A stretch of DNA of 5,135 bases from Lachnoclostridium sp. UBA7482 (GTDB lineage: Bacteria; Bacillota; Clostridia; Lachnospirales; Lachnospiraceae): contig DLOO01000062.1 of the NCBI GenBank assembly GCA_002479645.1, positions 15,885 to 21,019 on the forward strand. Direction: 5' to 3'. Shown here piece after piece: positions 1 to 5,135 of this stretch. The notes under the pieces were generated by a model. The model ran no database searches and was not told the DNA's origin. It saw only the letters and a list, made by a program, of their open reading frames with translations. The translations under genes were made by a program, and so were the position numbers. Position 1 is the stretch's first letter. Every line of letters starts with the position of its first letter.

Positions 1-1
1 C

Positions 2-1054
2 GCAACGCGGGAAGAGGTTGCGGAAAAATTATCAAAAACCGGCGACACGCCGTATCGTCTGGAGCCGCTTGAAATAGCACTCGGTAAGAATTGTTTCCTG
101 CCGGCTTCCCGGTTAAATGAGCTTCGCAGACTTGCCGTCCGGGAGTATAGGGATGCGGTTGCGGATTGTCATCGCCGGATGGAACATGCCGACAAAAAGA
201 AAGCAGACAGAGCCTGCCGTATGTCGGCTGCGAAAGCAAAGGCAAAAGCTGCGGCGCAGGAGGAAAAGGCCAAGCATCCCTTTGCTGCGACGGTTATGAC
301 CGTAGAGCAGTATGAGGCGGTTCAAAAAAGCTGCCCCGACGCACGTATCGATGTCGATATGGACGGAGACTGGCGAACGATTCTTGCGGCAGTGGGAACA
401 CGGCCGCATACACTTGTTCTGCCCCGAATTACACAGGGCGAACGATTGGGTCGCCTGGAGCTGACGCTGCATGAGTTGTGCAAGGGAAAAAAGAAGCCGA
501 AGGCATTGATCATCCGGACTCTGGATGCATTTGCCCTCGTAAAGCGGCTTGCCCTGCGGATTCCTCTGATTGCGGATCATACGCTTTATAGCATGAATCC
601 GCAGAGTGCGGCATGGTTGATGAAGCATGGAATCCGTCGCATCAACGCACCGTTCGAGGCGCAGGAAAAGGAACTGCGATGGATTTCGGATTACCCGTTT
701 GAGATGGTTGTCTACGGACGGACGGTTGTGATGACCTCGAGACAATGTGTGCAGAAGACGGCATTTGGCTGCCGGAAGCAGCCGGGAAGAGTGCTTGCGC
801 TCCAAGATGAAAAGGGAGCGGAATTTCCGGTGCAGACGTGCTGCGAGCATTGTTACAACAGAATCTACAATAGTAGTACGTTGAATCTGTTTCCGTATTT
901 GGAACGGATTCGCGCTCTTGACCCCGTGATGCTTCGGCTGGAGTTTACCACCGAGAACCGAGAGGAAACCATACGGGTTGTGCGGGAATTTTTCGGAGAC
1001 GGAGCAAGTGCGGATCATGTGACCAGAGGGCATTTTAAGCGCGGAGTTTTATAA
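2..1054 (+). CDS. Peptidase U32 family protein (DUF3656/collagenase-like), 3' part; RlhA-like
   Basis: The gene enters from the left; the reading frame is open from base 2 to TAA at 1052-1054, giving 350 visible residues. Visible residues 1-58 look like the end of the U32 collagenase-like (DUF3656) domain, with FLPASRLNELRRLAVREY at 32-49. A Lys/Ala-rich linker (about 60-92) follows, then a second U32-like barrel half. That half carries the family cysteines C249, C257, C280/C281 and C284 and ends in the typical TRGHFKRGV (341-349). Well-studied relatives are not proteases in practice: E. coli RlhA and TrhP hydroxylate 23S rRNA C2501 and tRNA U34, and UbiU/UbiV bind a 4Fe-4S cluster through four cysteines. 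By analogy this is probably an Fe-S RNA-hydroxylation enzyme, but the substrate is inference and the N-terminal catalytic half is outside the window. The internal ATG at 179 is not a start, because conserved sequence continues upstream. No terminator is visible after the stop. Confidence 0.88.
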   Translation, partial: ATREEVAEKLSKTGDTPYRLEPLEIALGKNCFLPASRLNELRRLAVREYRDAVADCHRRMEHADKKKADRACRMSAAKAKAKAAAQEEKAKHPFAATVMTVEQYEAVQKSCPDARIDVDMDGDWRTILAAVGTRPHTLVLPRITQGERLGRLELTLHELCKGKKKPKALIIRTLDAFALVKRLALRIPLIADHTLYSMNPQSAAWLMKHGIRRINAPFEAQEKELRWISDYPFEMVVYGRTVVMTSRQCVQKTAFGCRKQPGRVLALQDEKGAEFPVQTCCEHCYNRIYNSSTLNLFPYLERIRALDPVMLRLEFTTENREETIRVVREFFGDGASADHVTRGHFKRGVL

Positions 1055-1062
1055 TTATTCTG

Positions 1063-1091
1063 TTGCATATTTATCCGTAATGCGGTATACT
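1063..1091 (+). promoter_or_regulatory. Sigma-A type promoter of the Nudix gene
   Basis: TTGCAT (1063-1068) and TATACT (1086-1091) are separated by exactly 17 bases. The -10 box matches the consensus at five of six positions; the -35 box matches only in its TTG. Transcription would begin near 1098, giving a leader of about 68 bases before the Nudix start codon. The site lies directly behind the stop of the U32 gene, so the Nudix gene can be expressed independently. The call rests on box matches and spacing only. Confidence 0.6.
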
Positions 1092-1153
1092 AATACCAAT
1101 TTATAACACACCGTTAGGCATGGATCGCATGATCCGACCGCTTGCGTGCGACA

Positions 1154-1159
1154 TGGAGG
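1154..1159 (+). promoter_or_regulatory. Ribosome binding site fixing the Nudix start
   Basis: TGGAGG sits six bases before ATG 1166. It decides against the in-frame TTG at 1142, which lies upstream of this site and has no Shine-Dalgarno sequence of its own. Confidence 0.8.
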
Positions 1160-1165
1160 CAAACT

Positions 1166-1618
1166 ATGGTTGAAGCAACGAGCTGTGGTGGTGTTGTTAT
1201 CTTTCGTGGAAAAATTTTGTTGCTGTACAAGAATTACAAGCACAAGTATGAAGGCTGGGTCCTTCCCAAGGGAACGGTAGAGGAAGGTGAGGATTACAAG
1301 CAGACCGCTATTCGTGAAGTGAAGGAAGAGTCCGGTGCAGATGCCCGGATTATCAAGTTCATTGATACGACCCGCTACACCTTTAATACGCCGCAGAACA
1401 CAGTGATGAAAGATGTTCACTGGTATCTTATGATGTCGGATAGCTATTATAGCAAGCCACAGCGTGAAGAGTACTTTGTGGATTCCGGGTATTACAAGTT
1501 TCATGAGGCATACCATTTGCTGAAGTTTTCTAACGAGAAGCAGATTTTGGAAAAGGCCTATGAAGAATATACCGAGATGAAGAGAAAAAATCTCTGGGGA
1601 AGCCGGAAGTATTTCTGA
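1166..1618 (+). CDS. Nudix hydrolase
   Basis: This 150-residue protein is a single Nudix domain. The Nudix box is complete at residues 36-58 and fits G-x5-E-x7-REUxEExGU exactly: Gly36, Glu42, then REVKEESGA at 50-58, whose glutamates bind the catalytic divalent metal. The preceding GWVLPKG (30-36) resembles diadenosine-polyphosphate hydrolases and related enzymes. The family cleaves nucleoside diphosphates linked to another moiety (NDP-X). Ap4A, damaged nucleotides or capped RNA 5' ends are all possible, and the sequence does not decide between them. There is no signal peptide, so it should be cytosolic. ATG 1166 is chosen for its ribosome binding site and because the family usually begins with a few residues before the first beta strand (CGGVVIF, 7-13). 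It has its own promoter and an intrinsic terminator 12 bases after its stop, so it appears to be a single-gene unit. The C-terminal tail (about 110-150) is charged and unremarkable. Confidence 0.93.
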   Translation: MVEATSCGGVVIFRGKILLLYKNYKHKYEGWVLPKGTVEEGEDYKQTAIREVKEESGADARIIKFIDTTRYTFNTPQNTVMKDVHWYLMMSDSYYSKPQREEYFVDSGYYKFHEAYHLLKFSNEKQILEKAYEEYTEMKRKNLWGSRKYF

Positions 1619-1630
1619 GAAAGCAGAATG

Positions 1631-1658
1631 GGTGTTGCCGCAGGGCAGCGCCTTTTTT
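1631..1658 (+). terminator. Intrinsic (Rho-independent) terminator after the Nudix gene
   Basis: GGTGTTGCC (1631-1639) pairs over nine positions, two of them G-U, with GGCAGCGCC (1644-1652) around the four-base loop GCAG. Six T residues follow immediately (1653-1658). The minus-strand reading has no T run after the hairpin, so it should work only on the plus strand. It separates the Nudix unit from the GtrA-methylase unit. Confidence 0.9.
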
Positions 1659-1659
1659 G

Positions 1660-1686
1660 TTCCATAAAGATTTTTTTCCATAAAGA
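1660..1686 (+). repeat. Short tandem direct repeat, TTCCATAAAGA twice
   Basis: The 11-mer TTCCATAAAGA occurs at 1660-1670 and again at 1676-1686, offset by 16 bases, with a T run (1671-1677) between. It fills most of the gap between the Nudix terminator and the GtrA ribosome binding site. It could be a local duplication or part of a regulatory or promoter site. The second copy contains CATAAA (1679-1684), a weak -10 candidate with TTGTTC (1657-1662) 16 bases upstream. The repeat itself is certain; its role is not known. Confidence 0.55.
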
Positions 1687-1690
1687 ACAA

Positions 1691-1697
1691 GGAGGAG
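1691..1697 (+). promoter_or_regulatory. Ribosome binding site fixing a GTG start for the GtrA gene
   Basis: GGAGGAG, close to a perfect Shine-Dalgarno sequence, ends six bases before GTG 1704. It supports the non-ATG start. The next in-frame ATG, at residue 14, would cut into the first membrane segment. Confidence 0.85.
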
Positions 1698-1703
1698 ATT
1701 TCC

Positions 1704-2162
1704 GTGATAAAAGAATTATTTAGCAAATACCGTTCGGTAATTATGTATCTGATTTTTGGTGTGGCAACCACACTCGTTAACTGGATTGTGTATGTGCCGT
1801 GTACAAAACTCTTCGGCAGCAATCCATCCGAATTTGAACTGACCGTCTGCAATGCGGCCGCCTGGGTGGCGGCAGTCGCATTTGCCTATATAACCAACAA
1901 GCTTTTTGTATTTGAGAGCAAATGCACGGAGCGCAGGTTTCTTTTACAGGAAGCCGCTAAATTCGTCGGCTCACGCGTATTTTCCGGCATATTTGAGATT
2001 TTCCTGCCGGGGATTCTGATGACCGTCGGCCTGTCGCAGACCATTTTCGGCGTAGAGGGAGCGCTTGCAAAGGCGATTACCAGCGTTGTGGTTATTGTCA
2101 TGAATTATGTGCTCAGTAAACTGATTGTATTCCGCAAGAAAAAAGAAGACGAAAAACAGTAG
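1704..2162 (+). CDS. GtrA family membrane protein
   Basis: This 152-residue hydrophobic protein has four predicted membrane segments, at about 12-34, 47-68, 88-109 and 118-142, and a Lys-rich cytoplasmic tail. It carries the family's signature pattern of an aromatic/Asn-Lys/Val-Phe motif after the second segment (AYITNKLFVF, 61-70), echoed after the fourth (NYVLSKLIVF, 134-143). Length and topology are typical of GtrA. In Shigella phage, GtrA is thought to move lipid-linked glucose across the membrane. In Firmicutes, relatives often serve cell-wall glycan or teichoic acid decoration with a partner glycosyltransferase. No glycosyltransferase is present here, so the sugar and acceptor are unknown. 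The GTG start is supported by a strong ribosome binding site. The gene lies 45 bases beyond a terminator and 39 bases before the methylase gene, with which it is probably co-transcribed. Confidence 0.9.
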   Translation: MIKELFSKYRSVIMYLIFGVATTLVNWIVYVPCTKLFGSNPSEFELTVCNAAAWVAAVAFAYITNKLFVFESKCTERRFLLQEAAKFVGSRVFSGIFEIFLPGILMTVGLSQTIFGVEGALAKAITSVVVIVMNYVLSKLIVFRKKKEDEKQ

Positions 2163-2171
2163 AAAATATGT

Positions 2172-2194
2172 CCGGCGCACGTAAGGAGCGTCGG
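2172..2194 (+). promoter_or_regulatory. Hairpin presenting a Shine-Dalgarno sequence in its loop, before the methylase gene
   Basis: CCGGCGC (2172-2178) can pair with GCGTCGG (2188-2194) over seven positions, one of them G-U. The nine-base loop is ACGTAAGGA. Most of the AAGGAG motif (2183-2188) is therefore in the loop, and its last G is the first base of the 3' arm. No T run follows, so this is not a terminator. Folding the stem would shorten the effective distance from AAGGAG to ATG 2202, which is otherwise long at 13 bases. A regulatory or spacing role is inference. Confidence 0.4.
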
Positions 2195-2201
2195 GGAAGA
2201 A

Positions 2202-3431
2202 ATGAGGCAGAATATGAATTCACTTCTGGAAATCGGTGGAAAGGTGATTCTTAAGAAGGGCGAGGGCCGCAGCTTAAAGCAGGGCGGAGCCTGGATTTAC
2301 GACAATGAAATTGCATCCTGTGAACGTACCGGCGAGAACGGCTGTCTGGTACGCGTGGAGGATTTTGACGGCTTCCCGATGGGAACCGGCTTTATCAATG
2401 AGAAAAGTAAGATTCGTGTGCGCATGCTGAGCCGCAGAGACAAGACCGTTGTGGACGAAGCGTTCCTTCGGAGCCGCTTACAGGCAGCGTGGGATTACCG
2501 CAGGAAAACGGTTGATACCGCAAGCTGCCGCATTGTGTTCGGCGAGGCAGACTGGCTGCCCGGACTTACGATTGACAAATTCTCCGACGTCCTTGTTGTA
2601 CAGAGTCTGGCACTTGGCATCGACCGCTTAAAGGACATGCTCCTTGCGATGCTTACGGAGATACTGGCGGCAGACGGCGTGACGATTCGCGGTATCTTTG
2701 AGCGTAGCGATGCGAAGGTTCGTGAGCTGGAGGGTCTGAACCGAACGAAAGGTTTTTTGAGTCTGGAGTTTGATACGAAAGTGGAAATCATTGAAAACGG
2801 CGTGCGCTATATGGTAGACGTGAAGGACGGTCAGAAGACCGGATTTTTCCTCGACCAGAAATATAACCGCCTTGCGGTGCAGAGGCTTTGTGCGGGCGCC
2901 CGCGTGCTGGACTGCTTTACCCATACCGGCTCCTTTGCGTTAAATGCCGGATTCGGCGGAGCTGCGGAGGTGCTCGGTGTGGACGCTTCGGAGCTTGCCG
3001 TAGCACAGGCAGAGGAAAATGCAAAACGGAACGGACTTGAGGATCGCGTCCGTTTTCGCTGCGCGGATGTTTTCGAGCTGCTTCCCGAACTTCGCGAGGC
3101 AGGCGAGCTGTACGATGTCGTCATTCTTGACCCGCCCGCTTTTACCAAGTCGCGCGAAGCAACGAAAAATGCGGTTAAAGGTTATCGCGAAATCAATCGC
3201 AAGGGTCTTGGCCTCGTAAAGGACGGCGGGTACCTGGCAACCTGTTCCTGTTCGCATTTTATGACGCAGGAGCTTTTTGCGGAAACTATTGCGCAGGCAG
3301 CGAAGAGCGTGCATAAGCGCGTTCGTCAGGTCGAATTCCGCACCCAGGCGCCGGATCATCCGATTCTGTGGGCGGCGGATGAGAGTTACTATCTGAAATT
3401 TTTCATCTTCCAGGTCGTTGACGAGAAGTAA
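2202..3431 (+). CDS. rlmI: RlmI-type class I SAM-dependent 23S rRNA (cytosine-C5) methyltransferase
   Basis: The 409-residue protein resembles E. coli RlmI (396 residues), which makes m5C1962 in 23S rRNA, along its whole length. An N-terminal PUA-like RNA-binding domain (about 14-80) is followed by the middle RlmI segment GEADWLPGLTID (114-125) and the GQKTGFFLDQ motif (210-219). The Rossmann fold has SAM motif I VLDCFTHTGSF (235-245) and motif IV DPPAF (310-314). The conserved SCS follows at 349-351, with C350 in the place of the E. coli motif cysteine; C348 is extra. It is a cytosolic rRNA-modification enzyme; the exact target base is assumed from the family. The start is uncertain. ATG 2202 has AAGGAG 13 bases and GGGGAAG only a few bases upstream. 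ATG 2214, four codons later, has GAGG (2204-2207) six bases upstream and would give 405 residues. The domain is complete with either. The gene follows GtrA by 39 bases with no terminator between. Confidence 0.92.
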   Translation: MRQNMNSLLEIGGKVILKKGEGRSLKQGGAWIYDNEIASCERTGENGCLVRVEDFDGFPMGTGFINEKSKIRVRMLSRRDKTVVDEAFLRSRLQAAWDYRRKTVDTASCRIVFGEADWLPGLTIDKFSDVLVVQSLALGIDRLKDMLLAMLTEILAADGVTIRGIFERSDAKVRELEGLNRTKGFLSLEFDTKVEIIENGVRYMVDVKDGQKTGFFLDQKYNRLAVQRLCAGARVLDCFTHTGSFALNAGFGGAAEVLGVDASELAVAQAEENAKRNGLEDRVRFRCADVFELLPELREAGELYDVVILDPPAFTKSREATKNAVKGYREINRKGLGLVKDGGYLATCSCSHFMTQELFAETIAQAAKSVHKRVRQVEFRTQAPDHPILWAADESYYLKFFIFQVVDEK

Positions 3432-3465
3432 GGTCAGTGGTAAACGCTGGAAATGGAGCAAGGCT

Positions 3466-3856
3466 ATGAGTAAGATTCAAACAAAGGAAATAGATGAAAA
3501 GACATATTTGATGGTATTTTCCAACTCCTGCGCGATAGCGACGCAGATTATTACGGGACATCATAGTTATTGAAATCGGCCGTTGTATGAATATGACCTT
3601 TGTCAGCAGTCTGAAAGCGTCCGGCGATTATATGTTCCCGCTTTTGGTCGGTATGGTAACGATGTGGGGACTTGGCGTTACCGTAGGTTATGCAATGGGC
3701 GTACTGCTGGGAATCGGGGTGGCAGGCGTATATATCGGCACGGCGACAGATGAGGTGGTTCGCGGATTTATCGTTATCGGGCGTTGGCGAAGCGGCGCAT
3801 GGCGGGGAAAAGCCGTTGTCAAGAAGAAATCCCGGGTAATCCCGGCAGAGGAGTGA
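3466..3856 (+). pseudogene. Decayed MATE family efflux transporter (internal deletion and frame change)
   Basis: Two pieces of one MATE (multidrug/Na+ antiporter) protein lie in different frames. Piece one (3466-3573) starts at an ATG behind TGGAGC-AAGG, reads FSNSCAIATQIITGH, typical of the mid-protein membrane segment of MATE, then runs into TGA at 3571. Piece two is one frame over from about 3560 and ends at TGA 3854-3856. It reads IIVIEIGR, then FPLLVGMVTMWG, then DEVVRGFIVIGRWRSGAW, the usual MATE C-terminal segments. Intact relatives have about 450 residues; roughly 130 codons remain. From family layout I estimate about 55-60 codons lost at the junction near 3560. Most of the N-terminal half is also missing between the start and FSNS. 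The 89-residue ORF from ATG 3587 has no ribosome binding site, so an independent small protein is unlikely. The start lies 34 bases after the methylase stop, so the intact gene may once have been part of that transcript. Confidence 0.85.
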
Positions 3857-3879
3857 CGAAGTTGTGCGTGTGCCGTTTC

Positions 3880-3889
3880 CGAAGCTTCG
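3880..3889. other. Perfect 10-bp palindrome upstream of the esterase promoter
   Basis: CGAAGCTTCG is a perfect inverted repeat about 25 bases upstream of the -35 box of the esterase promoter. It is placed where an activator site could lie, but a 10-bp palindrome can occur by chance and nothing else supports a function. Confidence 0.2.
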
Positions 3890-3913
3890 ACGCGGGAATT
3901 CTGCCGATTTTGT

Positions 3914-3942
3914 TTGCCTATTTGGAAGCGGGCGTGTATAAT
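3914..3942 (+). promoter_or_regulatory. Sigma-A type promoter of the esterase lipoprotein gene
   Basis: TTGCCT (3914-3919) and a consensus TATAAT (3937-3942) are separated by 17 bases. The -35 matches at four of six positions. Transcription would start near 3949, leaving a leader of about 25 bases. A start there rules out the far-upstream in-frame ATG at 3784 and makes the esterase independent of the dead MATE gene before it. Confidence 0.75.
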
Positions 3943-3958
3943 GATTTCAAATTTATGG

Positions 3959-3964
3959 AAAGGA
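3959..3964 (+). promoter_or_regulatory. Ribosome binding site of the esterase gene
   Basis: AAAGGA ends 8 bases before GTG 3973 and 11 bases before ATG 3976, which are consecutive in-frame codons. Spacing slightly favours the GTG; codon strength favours the ATG. The in-frame ATG at 3955 overlaps upstream of this site and has no site of its own. Confidence 0.55.
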
Positions 3965-3975
3965 ATCCAAATGTG

Positions 3976-5094
3976 ATGAGAAAAAGAAAATGCAGGCTGG
4001 CATTCGGAGCCGTAATGGTTGCGATGTTAGTGATGACCGCATGCGGTCAAAAGGAAGACAAGACAGGAAAGGATAAGAACAGTATGGAGGGGGAAAACAA
4101 TATCACAGCAACGACCACTACAGGAGTAGAACCAACAAAAGCAGCTGAAACAACACCGACTTCGGAGGCAACGCCGACGTTGACGCCCGGCGGAGATGGC
4201 AGCGGAGAACTCCTGCAGGACCCCGACGATCTCGAAGGCGGCGAGCAGGGCGACGGTACGGTAGATATGGACAAGGTGACGGAGGTTTTATGTCCGTCCG
4301 CGTATACGGACAAAAAGCCCGGAGTTACATACGATACCGTAATGCATTTTACATATTATTCGGAGACGACAGGGTGTGAGCGCGGTGCGAACATCCTGCT
4401 CCCGGCAGATTATGACAAGGATAGGAAGTATCCGGTTCTTTACTTCCTGCACGGCATATTCGGTGATGAGAACAGTATGATTAAGGACGCAAACTGCAGG
4501 ATTACCGAGATTGTCGGCAACCTGAAGGCAGAGGGCATTATCGGAGATGTGATTATCGTATTTCCGCATATGTACGCGACCGGAGATCCGAACCTGAAGC
4601 CCGGATTTACGTTGGAGCAGACACTTCCTTACGATAACTTTATCAATGACCTCACGAATGATTTGATGCCTTATGTAGAGAAAACCTATGGCGCCATGAC
4701 CGATCGCGAGAACCGCGGTATCATCGGATTTTCCATGGGCGGTCGTGAGACACTGTTTATCGGCGTGACCCGATCGGATCTGTTTGCTTACATTACGGCA
4801 ATCGCACCGGCGCCCGGTGTGACTCCCGGTAAGGACTGGGCGATGGCGCATCCCGGACAGCTTACGGAAGACGAGCTGGTAATTCACCGAACCGACTATA
4901 TGCCGGAGCTGCTGATGGTTTGCTGCGGCACGAAAGACAGTGTTGTCGGCAAATTCCCGCTTTCCTACCACAACATTATGACTAAAAACGAAGTGAAGCA
5001 TGTGTGGTATGAGGTGCCCGGTGCGGATCACGATGCGAATGCAATCAAGAGTGGTCTTTATAACTTCCTGATTCGCTGGAAGCCGGGCAAATAA
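3976..5094 (+). CDS. Surface lipoprotein esterase, CE1/feruloyl-esterase type (esterase D-like alpha/beta hydrolase)
   Basis: This 372-residue protein begins with a lipoprotein signal: MRKRK, a hydrophobic stretch, then VMTAC with lipidated Cys23, so it should be anchored on the outer face of the membrane. Residues 24 to about 115 are a flexible Thr/Pro/Glu/Gly/Asp-rich linker. The catalytic alpha/beta hydrolase domain (about 116-372) has the family marks: PVLYFLHGIFG with oxyanion-region H159-G160, nucleophile elbow GFSMGG with Ser253, likely acid Asp321 in CGTKDS, and His352 in GADHDANAIKSGLYNFL. The pattern closely follows the feruloyl esterase domain of Clostridium thermocellum XynZ and the 'putative esterase' family that also holds acetylxylan esterases and esterase D. 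It probably removes ferulic or acetyl groups from plant polysaccharide, but the ester is not provable from sequence. There is no carbohydrate-binding or xylanase domain. ATG 3976 is chosen for its n-region; GTG 3973 would add one residue. The gene has its own promoter. Confidence 0.9.
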   Translation: MRKRKCRLAFGAVMVAMLVMTACGQKEDKTGKDKNSMEGENNITATTTTGVEPTKAAETTPTSEATPTLTPGGDGSGELLQDPDDLEGGEQGDGTVDMDKVTEVLCPSAYTDKKPGVTYDTVMHFTYYSETTGCERGANILLPADYDKDRKYPVLYFLHGIFGDENSMIKDANCRITEIVGNLKAEGIIGDVIIVFPHMYATGDPNLKPGFTLEQTLPYDNFINDLTNDLMPYVEKTYGAMTDRENRGIIGFSMGGRETLFIGVTRSDLFAYITAIAPAPGVTPGKDWAMAHPGQLTEDELVIHRTDYMPELLMVCCGTKDSVVGKFPLSYHNIMTKNEVKHVWYEVPGADHDANAIKSGLYNFLIRWKPGK

Positions 5095-5135
5095 GCGATA
5101 CAAAAAACTCATAGAAGTCCAGCGGTGATATGTCA

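Noticed and set aside
113..1033. Long minus-strand open frame opposite the U32 gene
   Set aside because: Its translation shows no recognisable domain, and the plus strand carries clear U32 motifs throughout; this is a shadow of biased codon use.
1122..1135. GGATC-GCAT-GATCC hairpin in the Nudix leader, considered as a riboswitch or attenuator
   Set aside because: It is only a five-pair stem with no T run and no wider structure resembling a known leader class.
1142..1165. TTG start adding eight residues to the Nudix protein
   Set aside because: The strong ribosome binding site at 1154-1159 lies inside that extension and points to ATG 1166.
1055..1852. Long minus-strand open frame spanning the Nudix gene and part of GtrA
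   Set aside because: It crosses a promoter, a terminator and two well-supported genes and has no family motif.
2940..3461. Minus-strand open frame within the methylase gene
   Set aside because: It lies entirely opposite conserved methyltransferase motifs and has no recognisable product.
3832..3845. CCGGG-TAAT-CCCGG hairpin at the end of the MATE relic, considered as a terminator
   Set aside because: The stem is only five pairs, lies before the stop codon, and no T run follows.
3587..3856. Independent 89-residue membrane protein
   Set aside because: It has no ribosome binding site, conserved MATE sequence (IIVIEIGR) continues upstream of its ATG, and it matches only the C-terminal end of a larger transporter.
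3784..3975. Upstream extension of the esterase reading frame to ATG 3784
   Set aside because: It overlaps the MATE relic in another frame, contains the TATAAT promoter, and would bury the lipoprotein signal peptide about 65 residues inside the protein.
4288..5112. Minus-strand open frame opposite the esterase
   Set aside because: The plus strand encodes a complete catalytic triad here; the reverse translation has no recognisable domain.
5095..5135. Tail after the esterase, checked for a terminator
   Set aside because: I see no hairpin with a T run in these 41 bases; any terminator lies beyond the window.

Overview
The window looks like a chromosomal stretch of a Gram-positive anaerobe of the Clostridia, most likely a Lachnospiraceae-type gut bacterium. 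That placement is inferred from strong AGGAGG-like ribosome binding sites, a surface lipoprotein with a Thr/Pro-rich linker, GC content that looks moderate by eye, and family-level resemblance of the proteins (a long U32/DUF3656 protein, a clostridial-type MATE relic, a CE1-like esterase). No rRNA, tRNA or other marker is present to fix the taxon. All genes lie on the plus strand.

Layout. (1) Bases 2-1054 are the 3' part of a large peptidase-U32 family gene that enters from the left. (2) A sigma-A type promoter (1063-1091) drives a compact Nudix hydrolase gene (1166-1618), which ends at a clear intrinsic terminator (1631-1658). (3) A 45-base gap with an 11-bp tandem repeat leads into a GtrA-family membrane protein (1704-2162). 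It is followed 39 bases later by an RlmI-type 23S rRNA methyltransferase (2202-3431); these two are probably co-transcribed. (4) Bases 3466-3856 are the broken remains of a MATE efflux transporter, with a large internal deletion and a frame change. (5) A second good promoter (3914-3942), just after the relic, drives a lipoprotein esterase of the feruloyl/acetyl-xylan esterase type (3976-5094). The last 41 bases show nothing recognisable.

How the genes relate. Two genes belong to families linked to 23S rRNA modification: the U32 protein (RlhA-like by family, substrate uncertain) and the RlmI-like methylase. The others are a housekeeping nucleotide hydrolase, a small membrane protein for lipid-linked sugar transfer, and a cell-surface esterase probably acting on plant-derived esters. 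The gap structure (terminator, new promoters, a dead gene) suggests a series of short independent units rather than one pathway operon.

I found no CRISPR array, mobile element, RNA gene or defence cassette, and nothing I would call a new system. The best second looks are the decayed MATE gene, the ribosome-binding site that may sit in a hairpin loop before the methylase, and the unexplained source of transcription for the GtrA gene just after a terminator.
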